Of a stretch of DNA of 64,000 nucleotides, positions 35,483 through 42,770 are shown piece by piece. The notes under the pieces are model-generated. The model saw nothing but the letters and a program-made list of their open reading frames with translations. It was not told where the DNA came from and did not search any database. Both the position numbers and the translations under genes were made by a program. Source of the DNA: Magnetospirillum sp. XM-1. GTDB taxonomy: Bacteria > Pseudomonadota > Alphaproteobacteria > Rhodospirillales > Magnetospirillaceae. The DNA is taken from positions 4,244,001-4,308,000 of the forward strand of contig NZ_LN997848.1 in NCBI RefSeq assembly GCF_001511835.1, in the 5' to 3' direction. Within the stretch, counting starts at the first letter, position 1, and each line of letters starts with the position of its first letter.

Positions 35483-37042
35483 CTAGAACTTCACGACCAG
35501 CGAGGTCTCGCCCAGCAGCCAGGTCTTGTTCGGCATGCTGGCGGGGCTGGAGTTGTTGGAAATGTTCTGCTTGTAGCCCTTGCCCGGGGTCGCCATGCCG
35601 AAAGCGGCCGACAGAGCGACATTGTCGCTGATGGCCCATTCGGCGGCAAAGTCGATTTCCTGGGCGAGGTCATCCGACCTGACGTTGCTCAGCTGGGTCT
35701 TGGCGTCGTACTTGTAGTCAAAGGCCAGGACGGAGAGCTTCAGGTCATCACGCGGATTCACGCTGAAAGTCAGCTGGTGAATGTTCACGTTGGAGTTGGA
35801 GATCACATAGTTGCCGACGATCTCGCCGATGAACCAGGTGCCGAAACCTCGGGTGATGGCGTTGTAGAAGAAGGGATCGTAGGCCGTCTTCTTGGCATCA
35901 TTGGGGTCCTTGTCGCCCGAGAAATGGGCATAGCGGTAGGACAGCTTGGGCGTCCACATCACGTTGGACAGCTGGTAGCCCGGCTCGATGTAGTAGGCCT
36001 CGGCGTCCAGGTCGGCATTGTGAGTGCTGTTCTTTTCCTTCACGACGTTGCCGTAGAACGAGAAGTCCGGCAGGAAGGAAAGCGGATTGCCGCCCACGTG
36101 GAAGGAGAACACGTTCATGCCGTCGCGGGCCGAGGACAGGGTATTGGTGACCGTGGAGTTGGTCTGCCCCTGGCCGAAGCTATAAACATTACGGCTGTCG
36201 GCGCCCACCACCCGGAAGTAGGTAAAGCCGGCGTACCACTTGCGGTCGGCGTAATTGGAGGCGCCGTCCGGAGCGGGCTTGCCCTCGACCTGATCGGCAT
36301 TGCCGAACAATTCGATATTGCCGCCGATCACCGAGGTCTGGGCGTTTTCGTACAGGCCGGGCAGCATCACCGAATTGGAGGCGTTGTTCTTCAGGTAGAA
36401 CACGTCGCCACGAACATTGTCCGACGAGACCTTGGCCACGCCGGTCTGGGCGAAGGCGGTCCGGGACTGGGTCCAGAACATGCCGCGCTTGCCGATGTTG
36501 TTGGTGCCGTTGCTGATCAGGAAGCCGTCGGCGACGCGGAAGCTCTGGCGGCCGCCCGACAGGTCCAGGCCGTTCTCGTCGAGGCCCAGGCCCACCAGGG
36601 TCTTGCCCGACTTCCAGCCGCCGTACAGGTTCTCCAGTTCGACCATCCAGGGGTGGCCGTAGGTGGTGGAGATCAGCGAGGGCTCGCCCGAACCGCCGGT
36701 CATGGTGAACTGGCCGCTGACGTCGCCGTAGAAGGTGCCGTAATTTTCGGTCTCGTACGAGGCCTTCAGCTCGGGGTGAAGGAAGGTCTCGGACCAGTTG
36801 CCATGCCCGGTGATGCGCTTGCCGGGAGAGCCGGCGTTGTTGGTCCACGAGCCGGCGCCGAATTGGGCGCCCGGGCTGGTGAACAGGGTGACGCCGCCGC
36901 TGAAGGCGCCGTCAATCTTCAGGCCGCCCTGCTCGTACAGCGAGAAATCGGCGGACGCCGGCGTCGCCGCCAGACCGAGAACCGCCGAAAGAATCGCACC
37001 CGAAACCAGGGAACGGCGACGAAGATTGTGTCGATACATCAT
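35483..37042 (-). CDS. Outer-membrane beta-barrel porin-like protein
   Basis: 519 residues. A signal peptide (MMYRHNLRRRSLVSGAILSAV..., cleavage near ATPASA) is followed by alternating amphipathic strands rich in Tyr, Gly, Asn and Trp. The sequence closes on Phe (SLVVKF), the typical signal for outer-membrane insertion. I cannot assign it to a named porin family. Length and strand number suggest a large barrel for solute uptake. The second of two tandem ATGs (37039) has better spacing from GAGGGGG. It has its own terminator. Upstream bases 37043-37372 separate it from an IS630-type element. Confidence 0.8.
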   Translation of the reverse strand: MMYRHNLRRRSLVSGAILSAVLGLAATPASADFSLYEQGGLKIDGAFSGGVTLFTSPGAQFGAGSWTNNAGSPGKRITGHGNWSETFLHPELKASYETENYGTFYGDVSGQFTMTGGSGEPSLISTTYGHPWMVELENLYGGWKSGKTLVGLGLDENGLDLSGGRQSFRVADGFLISNGTNNIGKRGMFWTQSRTAFAQTGVAKVSSDNVRGDVFYLKNNASNSVMLPGLYENAQTSVIGGNIELFGNADQVEGKPAPDGASNYADRKWYAGFTYFRVVGADSRNVYSFGQGQTNSTVTNTLSSARDGMNVFSFHVGGNPLSFLPDFSFYGNVVKEKNSTHNADLDAEAYYIEPGYQLSNVMWTPKLSYRYAHFSGDKDPNDAKKTAYDPFFYNAITRGFGTWFIGEIVGNYVISNSNVNIHQLTFSVNPRDDLKLSVLAFDYKYDAKTQLSNVRSDDLAQEIDFAAEWAISDNVALSAAFGMATPGKGYKQNISNNSSPASMPNKTWLLGETSLVVKF

Positions 37043-37372
37043 TGACCCCCTCGATGAACTGCCAGAGTTGCCGGGATAAAAGCAACCGGCATGCCAAACC
37101 GTGTTTGCCCGATCCGCCTAGCCTTCGCGCCAAGCCGCGCCGGCAATCTGCTGAATTCGTAAGCAGGTCCGTCATACATGAGTGATTATTGGGCAGGCAA
37201 CCCCGATTCCAACCTTCGGCTGCCTTCGGACGCGCAATGCGCCGCACCGTTGCCAAAAAGCAACGCTTGTCAGATTCATGACATAAAGCGGAAAACCCCG
37301 GATTCTCCGAGGACGAGAGGCGTCGCCCGGCCAAGCCGGGCGACGCAGGATTTCTCCGACACCGTGGACGGC
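37043..37372. other. Intergenic stretch with a 12-bp perfect hairpin
   Basis: About 330 bases without a credible gene. The part next to 37042 should hold the promoter of the beta-barrel gene. A perfect hairpin GCGTCGCCCGGC-caa-GCCGGGCGACGC lies at 37320-37346, about 27 bases from the first base of the IS630-type end. It could be a terminator of a gene since displaced by the insertion, or a REP-type repeat. Confidence 0.6.
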
Positions 37373-37388
37373 CTAGAGCAATTCGCGA

Positions 37389-37994
37389 TCACACTGGTTC
37401 ATATCCGGCAGCCTTGAAGAAATTTCGGCACTCTTGAGGTTCGTAGAGATCGCAGATTCGGCCGATGGCGTCCCATAGGTCCTGAATGGTCCTGGCAGCC
37501 GTTTTTCTGAGGTGTGCCTTGAGCTTCGAGAAGGCCATTTCGATGGGATTGAGGTCGGGGGAATACGGCGGCAAGAACAGCATGAAGGCACCACGATCTT
37601 GGATGATCCGTTCTGCCCGAGGACTTTTGTGAGCTGAGAGATTGTCGAGGATCACGACGTCGCCCGGCTCCAGGGTTGGGGCCAGTTGGGTCTCGATATA
37701 GGCCTCGAACATCTTCCGGTTCATCGGGCAATTGATGACAAAGGGCGCCACCAAGCCATCATGACGCAGCCCGGCGATGAATGTTTCCGTCTTCCAATGT
37801 CCGAAGGGCACAGCGGCTTTCAACCGCGCCCCTTTGGGTGAGCGGCCCCGCAGACGGGTCATTTTGGTATTGGTTCCGGTCTCGTCGAGGAACACCAGGC
37901 GATGGGCCTGACGCCGCATCAGCGGTTGGCGGCCTTTAATCCACTCCTCGCGCAGCAACCGGACGTCCGGCCTCATCTGCTCGGACGCAACCAA
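37389..37994 (-). CDS. IS630-type transposase, catalytic part (frame 2)
   Basis: About 200 residues with the DDE core: VFLDETGTNTKMTRLRGR, GDVVILDNLSAHK and LPPYSPDLNPIEMAFSKLK. It ends in FFKAAGYEPV. It is read as the continuation of the upstream frame, beginning at about LVASEQMRPDVRLL, after a change of frame at a run of eight A. On its own it has only a weak TTG start. The three acidic catalytic residues are all present, so the transposase may be active. Confidence 0.88.
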   Translation of the reverse strand: MVASEQMRPDVRLLREEWIKGRQPLMRRQAHRLVFLDETGTNTKMTRLRGRSPKGARLKAAVPFGHWKTETFIAGLRHDGLVAPFVINCPMNRKMFEAYIETQLAPTLEPGDVVILDNLSAHKSPRAERIIQDRGAFMLFLPPYSPDLNPIEMAFSKLKAHLRKTAARTIQDLWDAIGRICDLYEPQECRNFFKAAGYEPV

Positions 37995-38340
37995 AGTTTT
38001 TTTTATAGGTCAGCCCCTGTGCCCGGAGAAACCGGGCAAGGTTGGAAAGATGGATTTGAACGCCCCGCTCGGCCAGTTCTTTGGTTAAATCGGCCAGCGA
38101 GATATCCGGAACCTGCTTAACACGCAGCAGCACATAGGCCCGATGGTCGCCCAATTTACTGCGCCGATCACCGCCTTGCCGCTTTGGCGCCACCGTCCCA
38201 CTCGACAGATATTGCGCCACATAGCGTACCGCCGAGCTCACCGAGATATTGAAGACACTGGCCGCCTGTCGGCGCGAATGGCCAGCCAGAACATATCGCG
38301 CAACACGGTCGCGCAGATCTACGGATAAAGGTCGAGTCAT
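37936..38340 (-). CDS. IS630-type transposase, DNA-binding part (frame 1)
   Basis: About 134 residues from MTRPLSVDLRDRVARYV, the normal family start. Helix-turn-helix segments (GHSRRQAASVFNISVSSAVRYV, and LADLTKELAERGVQIHLSNLARFLR) bind the IS ends. The frame passes through TYKK at an A8 run (37997-38004) and then stops without the DDE domain. A +1 shift or transcript slippage there gives GLTYKKTLVASEQ, the standard family sequence. This points to programmed frame change rather than decay. Confidence 0.85.
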   Translation of the reverse strand: MTRPLSVDLRDRVARYVLAGHSRRQAASVFNISVSSAVRYVAQYLSSGTVAPKRQGGDRRSKLGDHRAYVLLRVKQVPDISLADLTKELAERGVQIHLSNLARFLRAQGLTYKKNFGCVRADEAGRPVAARGVD

Positions 38341-38404
38341 CGTGGGCCACCTCCACAGGAAGTGAATCACGATTAGCCGCGCCTGTGAATCTGGAGGGTT
38401 CTCT

Positions 38405-38448
38405 GAGGTCCGGCCGGTACGACGGCAGCCTCAAAGGAGCCGGACCTC
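38405..38448. repeat. 10-bp inverted repeat between the two IS elements
   Basis: GAGGTCCGGC (38405-38414) and its exact complement GCCGGACCTC (38439-38448), with 24 bases between them, lie in the short strip between the IS630-type and IS91-type units. It may be part of the IS91-type target or end structure. Confidence 0.6.
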
Positions 38449-38457
38449 TGAGAAGCC

Positions 38458-38474
38458 GGATTGAACGAAACCGC
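38458..38474 (+). repeat. Left 17-bp terminal repeat of IS91-type unit
   Basis: GGATTGAACGAAACCGC, identical to the minus strand at 40895-40911. Confidence 0.8.
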
Positions 38475-38490
38475 GGGACGCAGACGAGGT

Positions 38491-38739
38491 CTATGGGGAT
38501 TTGGCCGTGGCGGTGGGTGCGCCGGGCGGCTGGGGCGGTGAGATGACGGCCGAGGGGGCGTTCACGGGCGCGGCGGCCAGGACCAAAATTGCGGCGGCGG
38601 TTGCCGTGAGGTGCCGATCGGCGGCAATCGCGCTGACCATGATGGGCGCCAGGACACGATGTGGGCGACCGAGCGCGATGCCGACGGCCAGCGTCGGTGC
38701 GAGCACGGTTCCCAAGAGCAGGCACGGTACGGCGGTCAT
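38491..38739 (-). CDS. 82-residue hydrophobic ORF coupled to the IS91-type transposase
   Basis: The ATG overlaps the transposase stop (ATGA). The product (MTAVPCLLLGTVLAPTLAVG...) has two hydrophobic stretches (about 2-22 and 45-58) and a Pro-rich tail ending PTATAKSP. No family is recognised. The overlap, and the fact that it ends just inside the left terminal repeat, suggest it belongs to the element. It may instead be a chance open frame in GC-rich DNA. Confidence 0.45.
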   Translation of the reverse strand: MTAVPCLLLGTVLAPTLAVGIALGRPHRVLAPIMVSAIAADRHLTATAAAILVLAAAPVNAPSAVISPPQPPGAPTATAKSP

Positions 38740-39944
38740 GACGTGTCGATCCGGTAGGCGGCATGGCCGGCCGGTGATCGAGGGATGGCGCCGAGCGGCG
38801 CCATAGTGCCGCCGCAGCATGGGCAGCGGCGGAGGTCGTGGCCGGTGAGGCGGTGATGGCGGTCGCGGTAGTCGTCGGGCGTCCCCGCCGTGACCGTTGC
38901 CGGCGCCGGCACGGCCAGCAGGCGACGGCAGTTTTCCAGCTTGGCCGCCCGCTGGCCGTTGGCGAGGAATCCGTAATGACGGATGCGGTGGAAGCCGTCG
39001 GGCAAGACGTGGAGCAGGAAGCGGCGGATGAATTCGCCGGGCTGCAGCGTCATCACCTTCTGCTTGTCGTGATGACGATAGTCTTTCCAGCGGAAACGGA
39101 CCGAGCCGTCCGCGATCTCGACCAGGCGGCTGTTGGCGATGGCAACGCGGTGGGTGTAGCGGCCGAGATAGGCCAGCACCTGCTCGGGGCCGCCGAATGG
39201 GCGTTTGGCGTAGACCACCCAGTCGGTTTTGCGCAGCGGCGCCAGATGGCGGGCAAAGGCGGCCGGCTCGGCGAGGGCTGCGAGGTCGGAGAAGAAGGCG
39301 AGCTTGCCCGCCAGGAACGCCGCCGTCATTTGGGCCAGAAACAAGCGGCGGAACAACCGGGACAGCACACGCACCGGCAGGAAGAAGCCCGGACGGCAGG
39401 CGACCCAGCGGCTTCCGTCCGGCGACAGGCCGCCGGCCGGCACCACGCAATGGAGATGGGGATGGTGCTGGAGCGCCTGTCCCCAGGTGTGCAGCACGGC
39501 GACGAAACCGGGTTCGGCGCCGAGATGCCTGGGATCGGCGGCGATGGTGCGCAGTGTCTCGGCTGTCGCCTTGAACAGGATGTCGTAGACCACCGCCTTG
39601 TTGTGGAAGGCAATGGCGGCGATCTCGGCCGGCACGGTGAAGACGACGTGGAAGTATGGCACCGGCAGCAACTCGGCTTGGCGGTCGGCCAGCCACTGGG
39701 CGCGTGCCAGCCCCTGGCATTTGGGACAATGCCGGTTGCGGCAGGAATTGTAGGCGATGCGCACCAGCCCGCACGCACCACAGGACTCGCTATGGCCGCC
39801 CAATTGCGCCGTTCGGCAAGCCTCGATGGCGGCCATCACCCGGCGGCGGCCGCGGTCGAGATGTCCATCCTGGGCAGCCCGCCATGCACTGCCGAAGCGG
39901 CGGAACACGTCCGCCACCTCCAGTCCCCCGGCCATGGCTGCCAT
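38736..39944 (-). CDS. IS91 family HUH transposase
   Basis: 402 residues. An N-terminal zinc-binding region (CGACGLVRIAYNSCRNRHCPKCQ) precedes the HUH-type nickase motif HPHLHCVVPAGG. The catalytic tyrosine region is LAYLGRYTHRVAIANSRL. The Y2_Tnp pattern HYGFLANGQRAAKLENCRRLL follows, and a final CPCCGG forms another zinc knuckle. It nicks one strand and moves the element by rolling-circle transposition. It is intact and follows the recombinase by one base. Confidence 0.93.
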   Translation of the reverse strand: MAAMAGGLEVADVFRRFGSAWRAAQDGHLDRGRRRVMAAIEACRTAQLGGHSESCGACGLVRIAYNSCRNRHCPKCQGLARAQWLADRQAELLPVPYFHVVFTVPAEIAAIAFHNKAVVYDILFKATAETLRTIAADPRHLGAEPGFVAVLHTWGQALQHHPHLHCVVPAGGLSPDGSRWVACRPGFFLPVRVLSRLFRRLFLAQMTAAFLAGKLAFFSDLAALAEPAAFARHLAPLRKTDWVVYAKRPFGGPEQVLAYLGRYTHRVAIANSRLVEIADGSVRFRWKDYRHHDKQKVMTLQPGEFIRRFLLHVLPDGFHRIRHYGFLANGQRAAKLENCRRLLAVPAPATVTAGTPDDYRDRHHRLTGHDLRRCPCCGGTMAPLGAIPRSPAGHAAYRIDTS

Positions 39945-39945
39945 C

Positions 39946-40803
39946 TCAGGACGGCGGCACCACCATCAGGTCGAGGCCGTCGAGTGGGCTGGTCGTCTTG
40001 GCGATCATTGCGTTGGAGACCTGGGTGTAGCGGGCCGTGGTCGACAGATTGTTGTGGCCGAGCAGCACCTGAATGATGCGGATGTCGGTGCCCGCTTCCA
40101 GCAGATGGGTGGCAAAGCTGTGGCGCAGGGTATGAACGGTGACGCACTTGTCGATCCCGGCGGCGGCACAGGCCGAGCGGCACGCGCAATTCAGCACATT
40201 CGGCTCGATCGGCTTGTCCTCGCGGCCGGGAAACAGCCAATGCCCGGGCCGCGCCAGCCGCCAATAGGTGCGCAGGATGCCGAGCAACTGCGCCGACAAC
40301 ATGACGTAGCGGTCCTTGCGCCCCTTGCCCTGCTCGACCCGGATCACCATCCGGCCGCTGTCGATGTCGGCCAGCTTGAGCGCCACCACCTCTGATACTC
40401 GCAGCCCGGCGGCATAGGCCGTGGTCAGCGCCGTGCGGTTCTTCAGGCTGGGCACCGCCTCCAGGAAGCGCACCACCTCGTCGGCGCTCAATACTACTGG
40501 CAACCGCCGCGGCTGGCGGGCATAGGTGATCCGCTCCGGGGTCTCGGGGCACCGCAGCGTCACCCCGTAGAAGAACCGCAGCGCCGCCACAAACTGGTTG
40601 AGGCTGGCCCACGAAATCCCCTGCGACACCAAGTGGACCTGCCACGTGCGCACGTCTTCAAGGTCGAGCCGATCCGGCGATCGATTGAAGAAGCGGCTGA
40701 ACTTCGAAACCGCATGAAGGTAGGATCGTTGCGTCGCCGGCGAAAGATTGCGGACCGTCATGTCCTCGATCATGCGGCGACGCAAAGGGCTCAATTCGGC
40801 CAT
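39946..40803 (-). CDS. Tyrosine recombinase/integrase of the IS91-type unit
   Basis: 285 residues. The N-terminal SAM-like domain (YLHAVSKFSRFFNRSPDRL) is followed by a catalytic domain with Arg in AAGLRVSEVVALKLADID, Lys in QGKGRKDRYV, HTLRHSFATHLLEAG, HNNLSTTARYTQ, and the nucleophile Tyr in the last. All catalytic positions are present. It resembles XerC/D-type recombinases that accompany certain IS91-like elements. The translation stop is one base before the transposase start, so the two are expressed together. Confidence 0.93.
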   Translation of the reverse strand: MAELSPLRRRMIEDMTVRNLSPATQRSYLHAVSKFSRFFNRSPDRLDLEDVRTWQVHLVSQGISWASLNQFVAALRFFYGVTLRCPETPERITYARQPRRLPVVLSADEVVRFLEAVPSLKNRTALTTAYAAGLRVSEVVALKLADIDSGRMVIRVEQGKGRKDRYVMLSAQLLGILRTYWRLARPGHWLFPGREDKPIEPNVLNCACRSACAAAGIDKCVTVHTLRHSFATHLLEAGTDIRIIQVLLGHNNLSTTARYTQVSNAMIAKTTSPLDGLDLMVVPPS

Positions 40804-40894
40804 CGGGGGCCTCCTGTCTGTAGGGGGGGGCGTGGAAAACCAACCTTCTCAGACAGGAGCCTTCGCCGTCCCCTCAGGCTCCAATACCGCGCCA

Positions 40895-40911
40895 GCGGTT
40901 TCGTTCAATCC
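40895..40911 (-). repeat. Right 17-bp terminal repeat of IS91-type unit
   Basis: Minus-strand GGATTGAACGAAACCGC, exact match of 38458-38474, lying 30 bases beyond the stop codon of the giant gene. Confidence 0.8.
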
Positions 40912-40940
40912 CCTGCGATTCCGTTAGATCGCGAACCGCT

Positions 40941-42770
40941 CTAGCCGACGTGGGTGTGGTTCTCCACGTAAACGTGGGTATCACCATTGGAATACTGGGT
41001 GTAGCTGTCCTGGTGGCCGTTGACCACCAGCTCGGCCGAGCCGCTGGCCTTCCACCCGCTGTCGGCCAGGGTGACCTGGTTGGCCCCGATCACCACCAGG
41101 GCGTTGCTGGTGCCGGTGACGGCGTTGGTGCCGTTCAGCATGGACTGCAGATGGGCGAGGTCGAGGACCGCGCTGTTGTTGCTGGCGTGGCTCAGGTCCA
41201 GGACGTCGAAGTTCTGCAGCGCGTTCTTCCACAAGGACGACAGGTCGAACTGGTTGCCGTTGAAGTTCTCCCACAGCAAGGTGTTGCCACCGCCGGCGCC
41301 GCCGTCCAGGAAGTCGAAGTTCATGTCCGAGACGCCGACGGTGTTGTAGCTGCCGTGGCCCACATAGACGTCGTCGCCGCCATTCAGGTGGACCACCTGA
41401 TTGTTGCCGCTGCCGATGACGTAATCGGCTTGGGTGCTGCCGCTGTAATAGCCGCTGCTGCCCAGAAGAGAGGCGGTGTGGCCGGTCACCGTCAGACTGG
41501 TGGACGACATCACCGGGTCCCAGATCCAGCCGCTGCCATTGCTGTCGACGTAATCGATGCCCTGGACCGAGTCGAACGAACCCGACAGGCTGCCGGTGCC
41601 CCAGGTCATCAGGGTCATGGGGCCGATCGTGCCCGACATGATGCCGTGGCTGTTGAGGTCCATGACGCCGCCCAGGCTCAGCGAGCCATAGACCGACAGC
41701 TGGTCGGCGCTCCCCTGCCACAGATCGAACAGCAGATGGGAATCGTCGGCCAGCGTCAGGTCGCCGGCGATGGTCAGGGTTCCGGCCACGCCGGACGTGC
41801 CGGGGCTGATGTAGCTGTGATTGACGAAGTCGGCATCCCAGACATTCAGGGTGCCGAAGCCTTCGACCCGGCCGGTGGAGTTGTCGAACACGGCATGGCC
41901 GAGGCCGGTGCCGTCGGACACGGTGAGCACCGTGGTGTTGCCGGTCAGGGTCAGGGTGGCGTGGTTGTCGAAGGTCCCGACGGTCAGGTTCAAGTCGTCG
42001 TTCACCTTGATCACGCCGTAATTGATCAACTCGTCGGCGGACATGCCGTAGGTGAAGTTGGCCCCGGCATCGGCCTGGATGGTGCCGTGGTTGGTCAGGG
42101 TGTCGTGAACCGCCAGGGAGACCGATCCGGGGCCGGTGGATTGCAGTTCGACCGTACCCAGGTTGTCGAAGGCGTGTTCGAAGGTCGCCGTGGTGTTGAA
42201 GGAATTGCCCGCCACCAGCAGCAAGGTGGCCGCCGCGTTCTGGAAGGCCACGCCGATGTCGTTGCCGGTGCTGGTCAGCGCCAGGGTGCCGCCGGCCAGA
42301 TTGAGGCTGCCGCTGCCGGTAAGCGTGCCGCCGTTCATGGAAGCGCCCTTGGTCAGCACCAGCTTGGCGTCGATGCGGTCCGTCATTCCGGTCCCGGCCA
42401 GGGAGGTGGAGCCGAAGGTCATGAACGTGCCGTCGCCGGTCAGGCCGCCGGAGCTGAAGTTGAACCAGCCCAGATCCCTGAACGTCATGGCGCTGTTGTT
42501 CAGCGCCAGGGTGCCGCCGGCGATGTTGATGGTCGAGGTGGTGTCGGTTCCGCCCCCCACGCTCAGCGCCACCGTGCCGCCGTGCAGCATCAGGTTGGAG
42601 TTGGAGGACAGACGCAGGCCACCCACCGTGTCCGTACCGGTCATATGGGAAACGGTGCCGTTGGTGACGGTGGCCAAGGCGCCGGCATCGGGAAGCGTGC
42701 CGCCCCAGTTGGCGGCGGTTTCCCAACTCTGGAAGCCCGTGCCCGTCCAGGCCCGCTGATGGTCGTATTC
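40941..42770 (-). other. Giant protein: beta-strand stretch and C-terminal export region
   Basis: From WTGTGFQSWETAANWGG (about residue 7063) the sequence has many short strands of the form L.GGT..L..S.. like autotransporter/filamentous haemagglutinin repeats. A last RTX-like patch (GSTQADYVIGSGNN, LNGGDDVYVGHGSYN) follows. The final 60 residues (NALVVIGANQVTL, GWKASGSAELVVNG, QYSNGDTHVYVENH) match the general form of type I secretion C-termini. The TAG stop is at 40941. Confidence 0.75.

Larger units (their letters stand above)
37373..38388 (-). mobile_element. IS630-type insertion sequence
   Basis: About 1 kb with a two-frame transposase on the minus strand. The ends carry imperfect inverted repeats: GCAATTCGCGATCAC inside the left end and, read outward-in on the right, GGCTAATCGTGATTCAC. 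The TA duplication expected for this family could not be fixed, so boundaries are approximate (within about 15 bases). Confidence 0.75.
38458..40911 (-). mobile_element. IS91-type unit with tyrosine recombinase
   Basis: A 2.45-kb unit bounded by perfect 17-bp inverted repeats GGATTGAACGAAACCGC (38458-38474 plus strand; 40895-40911 minus strand). Inside, all on the minus strand, are a tyrosine recombinase, an HUH transposase one base downstream, and an 82-residue ORF overlapping the transposase stop. The repeat contains GAAC, the type of tetranucleotide IS91 elements abut. The assignment of the outer edge to these repeats is inference. Confidence 0.7.

Noticed and set aside
38501..38806. Plus-strand ORF of 101 codons inside the IS91-type unit
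   Set aside because: It lies opposite the coupled 82-residue ORF and transposase end, starts without a ribosome site and shows only Ala/Arg/Gly composition.
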